Part shown: one piece after another, positions 14,818 through 23,498 of the stretch
Numbering within the stretch: the first letter of the stretch is position 1
How the letters are laid out: each line of letters opens with the position of its first letter
NCBI GenBank assembly: GCA_036652035.1
Contig: JAVVWR010000036.1
Coordinates: forward strand, 1-31,448
DNA from: JAEZVV01 sp036652035
Lineage (GTDB): Bacteria > Pseudomonadota > Gammaproteobacteria > Burkholderiales > Burkholderiaceae_F
Direction of reading: 5' to 3'
DNA: 31,448 nucleotides
The notes under the pieces: model-generated
What the model saw: the letters and a program-made list of their open reading frames with translations, nothing else
The model's database searches: none
What the model was told of the DNA's origin: nothing
Made by a program: the position numbers and the translations under genes

Positions 14818-15428
14818 ATCGGATTCCTATCGGTCAGTGTGACCAGACAGCGTTGGATCACGCGAACCAGCGCCGCCTGGTCAGCGGTTTGGGCGCGCAG
14901 GCTGCGGATCATCAGGCCGTCGAACAAAGCCATCAGGACATCAACCCGCGCATCGAGCTCGCTCGCAGTCATGCTAGGCACAGCGATCGTGCCCAGCAGC
15001 TCGCGCAGCCGATCGCGCGCGGCACTATCGGCCGCCTGCAACATGTCGTCGATCTTGGGGTTGCGCGCGCCTTCGGCCAGGATTTCCATCCCCAGGCGCG
15101 AGCGATCGCGATCCATCTTGCGCGCCACGCCATGGTGGGCCTGGTCGATCAGCGCGAACCGGATGTCACCGGTGCCGCGCAGTTCCTCGACCATCTCGTT
15201 GAAATGGGCGAGGTCCTGCGCCACCAGGGCGGCGATGATCGCTTCCTTGCTGTCGAAGTAGTTGTAGATGTGGCCAGCGCTCATGCCGAAGCTGCGCGCG
15301 ATCTCGCTCATGCTGGCGGCGTGAAAGCCGTGGCGCCGCACGCATTCGCGCGCCGCGGCGAGGATCTGCTCCCGCCGCTGCTGCGCCAGCGGCACTTCGG
15401 CCGCTTTCTTTTTCGATGCTGGAGGCAT
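14814..15428 (-). CDS. TetR-family repressor of the RND efflux operon
   Basis: 204 residues. The N-terminal helix-turn-helix is plain: RREQILAAARECVRRHGFHAASMSEIARSFGMSAG, with IYNYFDSKEAI (about 54-64) as the closing helix. The remaining part is a ligand-binding helical domain without recognisable specificity. Unusually for the AcrR/MexR arrangement, which is divergent, the regulator is downstream of the outer-membrane gene (22 nt) and on the same strand, so it would be co-transcribed and autoregulated. The palindrome at 21273-21288, upstream of the first pump gene, is the natural operator candidate. The N-terminal KKK stretch precedes the DNA-binding domain. Confidence 0.88.
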   Translation of the reverse strand: MPPASKKKAAEVPLAQQRREQILAAARECVRRHGFHAASMSEIARSFGMSAGHIYNYFDSKEAIIAALVAQDLAHFNEMVEELRGTGDIRFALIDQAHHGVARKMDRDRSRLGMEILAEGARNPKIDDMLQAADSAARDRLRELLGTIAVPSMTASELDARVDVLMALFDGLMIRSLRAQTADQAALVRVIQRCLVTLTDRNPI

Positions 15429-15450
15429 CGTTCCTCCCCTTGCCGCGCGC

Positions 15451-16881
15451 TCAGCTCGCGGCTTGATTCACCCCGCCGCCCAGCGCCTTGTAGAGCTGGA
15501 CCAGGCTCGAAGCCCGCGTCTGCTCGACCTGAATCAGAGCCTGCTGCGCCACCACCATCTGGCGTTGCGCCACCAGCACGGCCAGGTAGTTGTCCAGACC
15601 GCCGCGGAAGCGCTTCTCCGACAAGTCGTAAGCCGCGGTCGCCGCCTTGGCGAGCGCCGCTTGCGCCTCCAGTTCGGCGTCGATCGTACCGCGCGTGGCG
15701 AGCGCGTCGGCCACCTCACGGAAGGCGGTCTGAATCGACTTCTCGTAGCTCGCCAAGGCAATCTCGCGCGTCGCCCGAGTGCTCTCGAGCTGCGCCGTGA
15801 GCGCGCCGCCGGTGAAGATCGGCACGCTGATCGACGGCACCCAGCTCCAGGCGTAGCTGGCACCGCCCGAGAACAACTCCGTCAAATCCGCGCTGCTGCG
15901 GCCACCGCCCGCCGACAAGCTGATCGACGGAAAGAACGCCGCCCGCGCCACGCCGATCTGGGCGTTGGCGGCGCGCAGCAGGCGCTCGGCCTGCGCAATG
16001 TCAGGCCGCTGCAGCAGCACTTCCGACGGCACGCCGGCGGGCAGCTCCGGCACCACGCTCGCGGCCACCGCGCCCGGCGCAGGCTCGAGCGACGGATCAA
16101 CCGCGCCCCCCGCCAGCAAAGCCAGCGCATTGCGAACCTGGGCCACGGCCCGGGTCGAGCGAGCCAGTTCGACCCGCGCCGATTCAACCGTGGTGCGAGC
16201 CTGATTGAGGTCGAGCGCCGAGGCCACGCCCAGCTCATGGCTGCGCGCGGTCAGGCCGTAGGACGCCTCCTGGCTCGCGAGCGTGGTCTTGGCCAGCGCC
16301 ACCTGGGCCTGGCCGGCGGCGAGCAGCAGCCAGGTATCGGCCACGCTGGCCACCAGGCTCAACTCGACGCTGCGGCGCGCTTCCTCGGTAGCGAAGAACT
16401 GATTGAGTGCCACCTCGTTGCCGCTGCGGATCTTGCCGAACAGGTCGAGCTCGTAACCGACCCCGATCGACGCGCTATAGCTGTGGTTAAGGTTGGCCTG
16501 ATCGGCCCGCTGCCCGGTGCTCGAATTGCCATAGACCGAACGGTTGTGATTACCGTCGGCATTGGCGCTGGCGTTGGGCAGCAGCGCCGCGCGCGAGATC
16601 CGGTATTGCGCCCGCGCCTGCTCGATGTTGAGCGCCGCGATCCGCAGATCGCGGTTGTTGGCAAGCGCCAGTTCGATCACCTGACGCAGCTTGGCGTCGG
16701 TGAAAAAATCCTGCCAGGCCGGCAGCGTGGCCGCAGCCGTGCTCTCGGCGGCATAGGCCGGGCCTTGCGGCCAGGCCTGAGCAACCGGGGCGGCAGGCCG
16801 CTCATAGGTCGGCGCCAGCGTGCCGCAGCCCGCCAGCACCAGGGCCGCTGCCAGCGGCAGGAGTCGGATCGTGAACGTCAT
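15451..16881 (-). CDS. Outer-membrane efflux factor (NodT/OprM family lipoprotein)
   Basis: 476 residues. The lipoprotein signal MTFTIRLLPLAAALVLAGC puts the acylated cysteine at C19, followed by GTLAPTYERPAAPVAQAW, typical of the NodT family. Two repeated OEP domains follow, each with long helices (RDLRIAALNIEQARAQYRIS; ATREIALASYEKSIQ) and the LPAGVPSEVLLQRPDIAQAE signature between them. It would form the trimeric outer-membrane channel-tunnel of the pump. It begins 1 nt after the RND stop codon, so translation is probably coupled. The C-terminus ends KALGGGVNQAAS. Confidence 0.95.
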   Translation of the reverse strand: MTFTIRLLPLAAALVLAGCGTLAPTYERPAAPVAQAWPQGPAYAAESTAAATLPAWQDFFTDAKLRQVIELALANNRDLRIAALNIEQARAQYRISRAALLPNASANADGNHNRSVYGNSSTGQRADQANLNHSYSASIGVGYELDLFGKIRSGNEVALNQFFATEEARRSVELSLVASVADTWLLLAAGQAQVALAKTTLASQEASYGLTARSHELGVASALDLNQARTTVESARVELARSTRAVAQVRNALALLAGGAVDPSLEPAPGAVAASVVPELPAGVPSEVLLQRPDIAQAERLLRAANAQIGVARAAFFPSISLSAGGGRSSADLTELFSGGASYAWSWVPSISVPIFTGGALTAQLESTRATREIALASYEKSIQTAFREVADALATRGTIDAELEAQAALAKAATAAYDLSEKRFRGGLDNYLAVLVAQRQMVVAQQALIQVEQTRASSLVQLYKALGGGVNQAAS

Positions 16882-16882
16882 C

Positions 16883-19800
16883 TCAGTGCTCCTTGGCAGC
16901 GATGGGGGTGGCTGCCGCCGCAGAGCGCGACGGCGTGACGAACTTGGCGATCAGCACATAGAACAGCGGCACAAAGAACAGGCACAGCACGGTACCGGTG
17001 ACCATGCCGCCCAGCACGCCAATGCCGATCGCGTTCTGCGCGCCCGAACCCGCGCCGCTCGCCAACGCCAGCGGCAACACGCCCAGACCGAAAGCGAGCG
17101 AGGTCATGATGATCGGGCGCAGCCGCAGCCGAACCGCCTCGACCGCCGCATCGATCGCCGACAGGCCTTGCTCCATCAGCTCCTTGGCGAACTCGACGAT
17201 CAGAATCGCGTTCTTCGACGCCAGACCGATCGTGGTCAGAAGCCCCACCTGGAAGTAAACGTCGTTGGCCTTGCCAAACAATCCAGCCGCCGTCAGTGCG
17301 CCGATCACGCCCAGCGGCACGACCAGCATCACCGCCACCGGGATCGACCAGCTTTCATACAGCGCGGCCAGACACAGAAACACCATCAGCAGCGACAAGG
17401 CATAGAGCAGTGGCGCTTGCGAGCCGCTCATGCGTTCCTGATAGGACAGGCCCGTCCACGCCACGCCGAACCCGGGCGGCAGCTGCTTGGCCAGCTCTTC
17501 GATCACGGCCATGGCGTCGCCCGAGCTCTGACCCGGCGCGGGCTGGCCCTGAATCTCGACCGCCGAAACGCCGTTGTAGCGCTCCAGTCGGGGCGAGCCG
17601 TATTCCCAGCGCATGCTGGCAATGCTGTCGAACGGCACCATCTCGCCGGCCTTGTTGCGCACGCGCCAGCGATTCATGTCTTCCGGCGACATGCGATACG
17701 GCGCATCGGCCTGCATGTAGACCTTCTTGACGCGACCGCGGTCGACGAAGTCATTGACATAGGTGCCGCCCCAGGCCGTCGCCAGGGTGCTGTTGATATC
17801 GGCAATCGACAGACCGAGCGCGGCCGCCTTGGCGTGATCAACGTCAATCCGCAGCTGCGAACGGTCATCCTGGCCGTTGGGGCGCACCGCTATCAAGCGC
17901 GGGTCCGCCACCGCCAGGCCGAGCAATTGATTGCGAGCGGCAATCAGCGCCTCGTGACCTTGGCCAGCGTTGTCTTGCAGGAAGAAGTTAAAGCCGTTGG
18001 CCGTGCCGAGTTCGATCACCGCCGGCGGCGCAAAAGCAAACGCCATGGCATCGCGGATCTGGCTGAAAGCGCCCATTGCGCGGTCGGCAATCGATTTGAC
18101 ATCGGCGCCGGGCGCGGTGCGCTCGCCCCAGTCCTTGAGATTGACGAAGGCCATCGCGTTGTTCTGACCGCGGCCGGCAAAGCTAAAGCCCGACACCACG
18201 AACAAGCCTTGGACCGTGTCTTTCTCGGTTTCAAGAAAGTGATGCTCGACCTTTTCGATCACCGGCAGCGCACGCTCCTGCGTGGCGCCCGCCGGCAGTT
18301 GAATCATCGAGAACAGCACGCCCTGGTCCTCGTCCGGCAGAAAGCCGGTCGGCAGGCGCAGAAAGCCCCAGGCCACCGCGGCGATGATGAGCGCGTAGAT
18401 CGCGACAAAGCGCAGGCTGCGCCGGGCCATGCCGCGCACCGAGCTCTGCATCCCGTTGCTGCCGCGATCGAACATGCGGTTGAACCAGCCGAAGAAGCCG
18501 CGCTCGCCGTGGTGATGCCCCTTCTCGAGCGGCTTGAGTATGGTGGCGCACAAGGCAGGGGTGAGCACCAGAGCGACGAACACCGAGAGCGTCATGGCGG
18601 CGACGATGGTGATCGAGAACTGGCGGTAGATCACGCCGGTCGAGCCGCCGAAGAAGGCCATCGGCACGAACACGGCCGACAGCACCAGGGCGATACCGAT
18701 CAAGGCCCCGGTGATCTGGTCCATCGACTTGCGGGTGGCTTCCTTGGGCGAGAGTCCTTCCTCGCCCATCACGCGCTCGACGTTCTCGACCACCACGATG
18801 GCGTCGTCCACCAGCAGGCCGATCGCCAACACCATGGCGAACATGGTCAGGGTGTTGATCGAAAAACCGAAGGCCGCCAGCACCCCGAAAGTACCCAGCA
18901 GCACCACCGGCACCGCGATCGTCGGGATCAGGGTGGCGCGGAAGTTCTGCAGGAACAGATACATCACGAGCACGACCAGCACGATCGCCTCGAGCAGGGT
19001 CTTGATCACTTCCTCGATCGAGATGCGAACAAAGGGCGTGGTGTCATACGCCACCACCGACTTCATTCCCGCCGGGAAATAGGGCTCGAGCGTCGCCAGT
19101 TCGTCCTTCACCTTGGCGGCCGTCGCCAGCGCGTTGGCGCCGGTCGACAGCTTGATCGCGACCCCCGCCGAGGGCTTGCCGTTGTAGTGCGCAATCGTCT
19201 CGTAGCTCTCGTTGCCCACCTCGATCCGCGCCACATCGCGCAGGCGAACGGCCGAGCCGTCGGCCGCGGTCTTGAGCAGGATCGCCTCGAACTGCTCGGG
19301 CCGCTCGAGGCGGGTCTGCGCCGTGATGGTGGCGTTGAGCTGGGTTCCGGGCGAAGCCGGCAGACCGCCGATCTGGCCGACCGACACCTGGGCGTTCTGC
19401 GCCTGGATCGCCGCCGTCACGTCCTGCGTGCTGAGCTTGTAGTTGTTGAGCTTCGAGGGATCGAGCCAGATCCGCATCGAATACTGGCCGCCAAAGACCT
19501 GGATTTCGCCCACGCCGTCGAGGCGGCTCAAGGGATCCTGGACATTGGTCGAGACATAGTCGGCCAGGTCCACCCCCTGCATCGAGCCGTCCTCGGAGAC
19601 GAAGGCCACCACCATCAGGAAGCTGGCCGAGCTCTTGCTCACCTGAACCCCGAGCCGCTGCACCTCCTGCGGCAGCATCGGCGTGGCCGAGGCCAGCTTG
19701 TTCTGGACCTGAACCTGGGCGATGTCAGGATCGGTTCCCGACTTGAAGGTGAGCGTGATCTCGACCGAGCCCGAGCTGTCGCTCGCCGAGCGCATATAGC

Positions 19801-20026
19801 TCAGGCCGTCGAGCCCCTTCATTTGTTGCTCGATCACCTGGGTGACCGTGTCTTCCAGGGTTTTGGCGTTGGCGCCCGGGTAGTTCGCGCGGATCGAAAC
19901 TTCCGGCGGCGCGATGGTCGGGTACTGCGAGACCGGCAGGCCAAGAATGGACAGGGTGCCCGCCAGCATGATGATGATGGCGATCACCCAGGCAAAGATG
20001 GGCCGATCGATAAAGAAACGTGCCAT
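16883..20026 (-). CDS. RND multidrug efflux pump, HAE1 family (AcrB/MexB-like)
   Basis: Inner-membrane proton/drug antiporter, 1047 residues, the usual AcrB size. It starts MARFFIDRPIFAWVIAI and has 12 predicted membrane segments with two large periplasmic loops. The proton-relay pair is in GLLVDDAIVVVENVERVM and the relay lysine in GLASKNAILIVEFAKE. The pore and docking domains carry QVQNKL and the first-half signature GANAKTLED. A His-rich cytoplasmic segment (GHHHGERG, about residue 507) lies between the two repeats. The gene begins 21 nt after the MFP stop, with a GGGAG site upstream. Substrates cannot be predicted, but the HAE1 subfamily exports hydrophobic and amphiphilic drugs rather than metals. 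Confidence 0.97.
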   Translation of the reverse strand: MARFFIDRPIFAWVIAIIIMLAGTLSILGLPVSQYPTIAPPEVSIRANYPGANAKTLEDTVTQVIEQQMKGLDGLSYMRSASDSSGSVEITLTFKSGTDPDIAQVQVQNKLASATPMLPQEVQRLGVQVSKSSASFLMVVAFVSEDGSMQGVDLADYVSTNVQDPLSRLDGVGEIQVFGGQYSMRIWLDPSKLNNYKLSTQDVTAAIQAQNAQVSVGQIGGLPASPGTQLNATITAQTRLERPEQFEAILLKTAADGSAVRLRDVARIEVGNESYETIAHYNGKPSAGVAIKLSTGANALATAAKVKDELATLEPYFPAGMKSVVAYDTTPFVRISIEEVIKTLLEAIVLVVLVMYLFLQNFRATLIPTIAVPVVLLGTFGVLAAFGFSINTLTMFAMVLAIGLLVDDAIVVVENVERVMGEEGLSPKEATRKSMDQITGALIGIALVLSAVFVPMAFFGGSTGVIYRQFSITIVAAMTLSVFVALVLTPALCATILKPLEKGHHHGERGFFGWFNRMFDRGSNGMQSSVRGMARRSLRFVAIYALIIAAVAWGFLRLPTGFLPDEDQGVLFSMIQLPAGATQERALPVIEKVEHHFLETEKDTVQGLFVVSGFSFAGRGQNNAMAFVNLKDWGERTAPGADVKSIADRAMGAFSQIRDAMAFAFAPPAVIELGTANGFNFFLQDNAGQGHEALIAARNQLLGLAVADPRLIAVRPNGQDDRSQLRIDVDHAKAAALGLSIADINSTLATAWGGTYVNDFVDRGRVKKVYMQADAPYRMSPEDMNRWRVRNKAGEMVPFDSIASMRWEYGSPRLERYNGVSAVEIQGQPAPGQSSGDAMAVIEELAKQLPPGFGVAWTGLSYQERMSGSQAPLLYALSLLMVFLCLAALYESWSIPVAVMLVVPLGVIGALTAAGLFGKANDVYFQVGLLTTIGLASKNAILIVEFAKELMEQGLSAIDAAVEAVRLRLRPIIMTSLAFGLGVLPLALASGAGSGAQNAIGIGVLGGMVTGTVLCLFFVPLFYVLIAKFVTPSRSAAAATPIAAKEH

Positions 20027-20047
20027 GGTGTTGATCTCCCGCCGCGC

Positions 20048-21208
20048 TTATTTGGCAGCAGCCGCGACGGCCGGAGCAGCGACACGGGCCGGAGCGCCCG
20101 GGCGGATCTTCTGCAAACCTTCGACGATCACGCGCTCGCCGCTGGCCAAGCCTTCGGTGACCAGCCACTTGTCGCCGACGGTGCGGGTGGTCTTGACCGG
20201 ACGCACCGCCACCACGTCCTCGCCGTCGAGCACGAACACGGTGGCATTGCCCTTGGGATCGCGGCTGAGCGCCTGCTGCGGCACCAGGATCGCCTGCTCG
20301 CGCACCCCCTCTTCCAGCACGGCACGCACGTACATGCCGGGCAGCAATTCGCCCTTGGAGTTGGGGAAGACAGCGCGCAGCGTGACCGAACCTGTGCCCG
20401 GGTCCACCGTCACGTCCGAAAACTGCAGCTTGCCAGGAGCAGAGTAAGTACTTCCGTCTTCAAGCAGGAGCTTGACGCTGGCCTGGTTGGCACCCGCGCT
20501 CTTCAACTTGCCGGCGGCCAGTTCGCGCTTCAAGCGCAGCAGATCGGTGCTCGACTGGGTCACATCGACATAGATCGGGTCGATCTGTTGCACGGTCGCC
20601 AGCGCGACGGTCTGATTGGCGGTCAGCAAGGCGCCGGGCGTGACCATCGAACGGCCGATGCGGCCCGAAATCGGCGAACTCATCGCGGTGTACTGAAGAT
20701 TGATTCGAGCCGTATCAAGCGCCGCACGGGCGGCGGCCACTTCGGCCTCGGCCTGTTTCAAGCGGGCCTGGGCATCGTCGTTGGCCTGCTGGCTGACGGC
20801 GTCGATCTTGACCAGCTCGGTATGGCGAACCGCCGACAGCTTGGCCACGCCCAGGTTGGCTTCGGCCTTGGCGAGCGTCGCGGCCGCGCTATCGACCAGC
20901 GCTTGATAGATGGCGGAGTCGATCTGATAGAGCGGCGTACCGGCCTTGACGTCCGCGCCTTCGCGGAACAGACGTTGTTGCAAAATGCCATTGACCTGCG
21001 GCCGCACTTCGGCCACCAGGAAGGGCGCGGTCCGCCCGGCGAGCTCGGTAGTGAGCGCGAGCGACTGCGACTGCACGACAACCACGCTGACCTCCGGTGC
21101 CGGGCGGTTGCCCGTGGCAGCGGGGGCCTTGCCACAAGCGGCCAGAACCAGCGCGGCGGCAACCGCGGCGGCCAGCGCCGCTGGCTTGAGGAATGCTCGT
21201 GATCTCAT
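20048..21208 (-). CDS. Efflux periplasmic adaptor (membrane fusion protein, AcrA/MexA-like)
   Basis: 386 residues; first gene of the efflux operon. The lipoprotein signal ends in LVLAAC with the modified Cys at 25. The lipoyl halves (GRTAPFLVAEVRPQVNGIL and MSSPISGRIGRSMVTPGALL) flank an alpha-hairpin of about residues 97-170. Beta-barrel and membrane-proximal domains follow (QIDPIYVDVTQ; PGTGSVTLRAVFPN). An Ala/Pro-rich tail closes the protein. It links the RND pump to the outer-membrane channel. A strong AAGGAG site at 21216-21221 lies 7 nt before the ATG. The upstream 198 nt contains the candidate promoter and TetR operator. Confidence 0.96.
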   Translation of the reverse strand: MRSRAFLKPAALAAAVAAALVLAACGKAPAATGNRPAPEVSVVVVQSQSLALTTELAGRTAPFLVAEVRPQVNGILQQRLFREGADVKAGTPLYQIDSAIYQALVDSAAATLAKAEANLGVAKLSAVRHTELVKIDAVSQQANDDAQARLKQAEAEVAAARAALDTARINLQYTAMSSPISGRIGRSMVTPGALLTANQTVALATVQQIDPIYVDVTQSSTDLLRLKRELAAGKLKSAGANQASVKLLLEDGSTYSAPGKLQFSDVTVDPGTGSVTLRAVFPNSKGELLPGMYVRAVLEEGVREQAILVPQQALSRDPKGNATVFVLDGEDVVAVRPVKTTRTVGDKWLVTEGLASGERVIVEGLQKIRPGAPARVAAPAVAAAAK

Positions 21209-21272
21209 CCAAATTCTCCTTGTTGCTTGACTGGCAGATCAGGGGCACGCAAAAACCCTTACGCGCAGAGCC

Positions 21273-21288
21273 CTGAACGATCGTTCAG
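21273..21288 (-). promoter_or_regulatory. Palindromic operator for the TetR repressor
   Basis: CTGAACGATCGTTCAG is a perfect 16-bp palindrome 64 nt before the MFP start. Short, uninterrupted dyads with GAACG/CGTTC half-sites are typical of TetR-family operators. The operon's own last regulator gene encodes a TetR protein. One end overlaps the candidate -10 element, so binding would block transcription. Confidence 0.7.
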
Positions 21289-21315
21289 TCTCGCGACGAG
21301 CCGACGACCGGTCAA
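21287..21315 (-). promoter_or_regulatory. Candidate sigma-70 promoter of the efflux operon
   Basis: On the minus strand a TTGACC -35 (21310-21315) and a GAGACT -10 (21287-21292) are spaced 17 nt apart. The -35 matches five of six consensus bases and the -10 three of six. The -10 overlaps the palindromic operator by 2 nt. The leader would be about 70 nt. Confidence 0.45.
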
Positions 21316-21406
21316 TGCGGGATAACCTGGGAAACCGAAACAAGTTGTAAACGGCGACCTAAAACACCGGCCAAGCCGCGCCGCGCGCGCCGCTCAAGAC
21401 GCCTTT

Positions 21407-23065
21407 CTAGAACTCGACCCACGCTTCCTTGGCCGGCAGCGCGGCCTTGGGTGCTGGCAAGGGCCGGGGTGACGGCATCCCCCGCGCCACTGGCTCACGC
21501 CGCGGCGCGGGCCGGTTCTCGCCACCCGCCTCGTGCAATTGAAAGTGAGCCACCGCGGCGTTCAACTGCCGCGCCTGGTCCTTGAGACTGGCGGCGGCGG
21601 CGGCCGATTGTTCAACCAGGGCCGCGTTCTGCTGCGTCATCTGATCCAGCGTGCTCACCGCCTGGTTGACCTGCGAAATGCCGGCGCTCTGCTCCTGGGT
21701 CCCGGTGGTGATGTCGGCCATCAAGTCGGTCACCCGTTTCACCTGGGCCACGATGTCGTCCATCGTGCGGCCAGCCTCCCGCACCTGAACCGCACCATGG
21801 CCGACTTTCTCGGCCGAGGCACCGATCAAGGCCTTGATTTCCTTGGCGGCCTGCGCGCTGCGCTGGGCCAGGCTTCGCACTTCGCCCGCCACCACCGCGA
21901 AGCCGCGGCCTTGCTCGCCGGCGCGAGCCGCTTCGACGGCGGCGTTGAGCGCCAGGATGTTGGTCTGAAAGGCAATCGCATCGATCACGCCAATGATGTC
22001 GGCAATCTTGTGGCTCGCGGCGCTGATCTCGTCCATCGTCGCCACCACCTGCCCCACCACCAGGCCACCTCGCGCGGCCACACTGGAGGCTGAGGCCGCC
22101 AGCTGATTGGCCTGACGCGCCGCCTCGGCGCTCGATGCCACGGTGCTGGTGAGTTCGTCCATCGACGCCGCGGTCTGTTCGAGATTGGCGGCTTGGGCTT
22201 CGGTGCGGGACGACAAGTCCTGGTTGCCCACCGCGATCTGGCTGCTCGCGGTCGACACCGAATCAACCGCCTGCCGCACCGCGGCCAGAGTCGCGTGCAA
22301 GCGGCCCTGCATCTGCCCGATCGACGCGACCAGACTGGCCTGAGCTCCGGCCGGCACGACAATGGTCTGCGCCAGATCGCCATCCGCGATCTGGCGCAGA
22401 ACCTGGCGCACCGCGGCCGGATCCCCGCCGAGTTCGGCATGAATCGTGCGGCGCAACCACATCACGAGCAGCACGCCAACGACCGCGGCGAACGCCGCCA
22501 AGCCCACCGCAATCAGCACGGCGCGCTCGGCCTTGACCACCTCGTGCGCACCGCTCGCGGTCGCGCGCTCTTTGGCCGCCTTGCGCGCCGCGAGAATCGC
22601 GTCGCGCAAATCACGCCAGAGCGGCGTCTCGACATGGCGCACCAGCGCGGCCGCGGCGGCGGCATCGGTTTTCGCCAGGCTGACGATTTGAACCTGCACA
22701 TCAAGGCGCTTGAGATCGGCCGCCGCAATCGCATCGAGCGTGGTCAATTGCGTCGGCTCGCTCGCGGTTTGACGAGCTGCCAGCATGGCAGCGCGGAAAT
22801 CGGCCTGGGCTTGAGTCAAATTCGTGTAGGCGCGCTCCAACCCGGGATTCAGCACGATATTGCGCAAGGCCAGCCCCTGCTGCAGGCTCTGGGCGTAAAG
22901 CTCGGCCACCGCATCCTCATGCGCCGCGTCGGTTTTCAGGAATCGCTCCACGCTGCCGGCCGACGCTCGCAGACTGACCACGGCAACGATGACAGCACAC
23001 AAGGCCATGCCGATCTGAAACAGGAAAGCCACCAACAACTTCTGGTCAAAACGGAGGTTTCGCAT
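21407..23065 (-). CDS. Methyl-accepting chemotaxis protein with CheR-tether tail
   Basis: 552 residues. Transmembrane segment 1 is at about 10-32, the periplasmic ligand domain (four-helix-bundle type, with LALRNIVLNPGLERAY) at 33-181, transmembrane segment 2 at about 182-204, HAMP at about 205-255, and a cytoplasmic coiled coil. The highly conserved signalling tip covers AIAFQTNILALNAAVEAARA (364-383) and the residues that follow to about 395. A Pro/Arg-rich linker (about 515-545) ends in the pentapeptide AWVEF, which fits the W-x-x-F form of CheR/CheB-binding tails. It therefore likely belongs to the chemotaxis system of a motile cell. The ligand is unknown. Divergent from marC over a 433-nt intergenic region holding a FliA-like promoter. 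Confidence 0.94.
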   Translation of the reverse strand: MRNLRFDQKLLVAFLFQIGMALCAVIVAVVSLRASAGSVERFLKTDAAHEDAVAELYAQSLQQGLALRNIVLNPGLERAYTNLTQAQADFRAAMLAARQTASEPTQLTTLDAIAAADLKRLDVQVQIVSLAKTDAAAAAALVRHVETPLWRDLRDAILAARKAAKERATASGAHEVVKAERAVLIAVGLAAFAAVVGVLLVMWLRRTIHAELGGDPAAVRQVLRQIADGDLAQTIVVPAGAQASLVASIGQMQGRLHATLAAVRQAVDSVSTASSQIAVGNQDLSSRTEAQAANLEQTAASMDELTSTVASSAEAARQANQLAASASSVAARGGLVVGQVVATMDEISAASHKIADIIGVIDAIAFQTNILALNAAVEAARAGEQGRGFAVVAGEVRSLAQRSAQAAKEIKALIGASAEKVGHGAVQVREAGRTMDDIVAQVKRVTDLMADITTGTQEQSAGISQVNQAVSTLDQMTQQNAALVEQSAAAAASLKDQARQLNAAVAHFQLHEAGGENRPAPRREPVARGMPSPRPLPAPKAALPAKEAWVEF

Positions 23066-23216
23066 GGCTACAAGACTCGATCAGAGGGAACGGGGCTGCC
23101 GACACAGAGCGCCTCGTCGCAGAGAGGATTCGCTCGCTGGACGTGCGGCCATCACGGCCAGGATCAAAACGACGGTCTGTCGGTCTGTCGCTCAGCCCCG
23201 GCACCGGGTCTCGTTG

Positions 23217-23243
23217 CTATCGGCAGCCTGACGCCATCCTGTA
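23217..23243 (-). promoter_or_regulatory. Candidate FliA (sigma-28) promoter for the chemoreceptor gene
   Basis: On the minus strand TACAGGAT (23236-23243), an 11-nt spacer and GCCGATAG (23217-23224). The E. coli-type consensus is TAAAGTTT-N11-GCCGATAA, so the -10 matches seven of eight and the -35 five of eight, with exact spacing. The start codon is about 150 nt downstream, a long but acceptable leader. Chemoreceptors are usual FliA targets. Confidence 0.5.
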
Positions 23244-23461
23244 GCGTTTTCCCGATCGACGGCCGCCGACGTGGCCGCGGTGTGGCACAACGGCAGCGCG
23301 CTTGATGCCGGTCAGCCTTCCGCGCCAACGAGGTGCGCCCCAGGCCGCGGGCGGCACAGCTCGCAAGCGCCTTGCCCCAGAGGGAAAGCCGAGCGCCAGC
23401 GCGAGAGCGGCCCGCGCGATATACGAACTTTCCCTCTCGTCCGGGCGCCAAAGCCACTCCC

Positions 23462-23467
23462 TAGAAT
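23462..23467 (+). promoter_or_regulatory. -10-like hexamer before marC
   Basis: TAGAAT matches five of six bases of the sigma-70 -10 consensus and sits 31 nt before the preferred marC ATG. No good -35 hexamer is found at the usual distance. It argues against using the in-frame ATG at 23466, which overlaps it. Confidence 0.35.
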
Positions 23468-23498
23468 GGCGCTTCAACTTTGGCCCGGCGGCCCCGAG

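Larger units (their letters stand above)
23066..23498. other. 433-nt divergent intergenic region between the MCP gene and marC
   Basis: No convincing coding sequence or structured RNA is seen. The plus-strand frame open from 23271 into marC has no ribosome site and low-complexity translation. Two promoter-like signals are noted separately: a FliA-type promoter for the chemoreceptor (23217-23243) and a -10-like TAGAAT for marC (23462-23467). Confidence 0.6.

Noticed and set aside
16820..21202. A 1460-codon open frame on the plus strand, antisense to the whole RND operon
   Set aside because: It lies opposite three clear efflux genes. Its translation is rich in Arg/His/Gln/Gly with no domain, as produced by the complementary strand of GC-rich codons.
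23271..23498. N-terminal extension of marC
   Set aside because: It adds 76 low-complexity residues absent from the family; the -10-like TAGAAT sits inside it.
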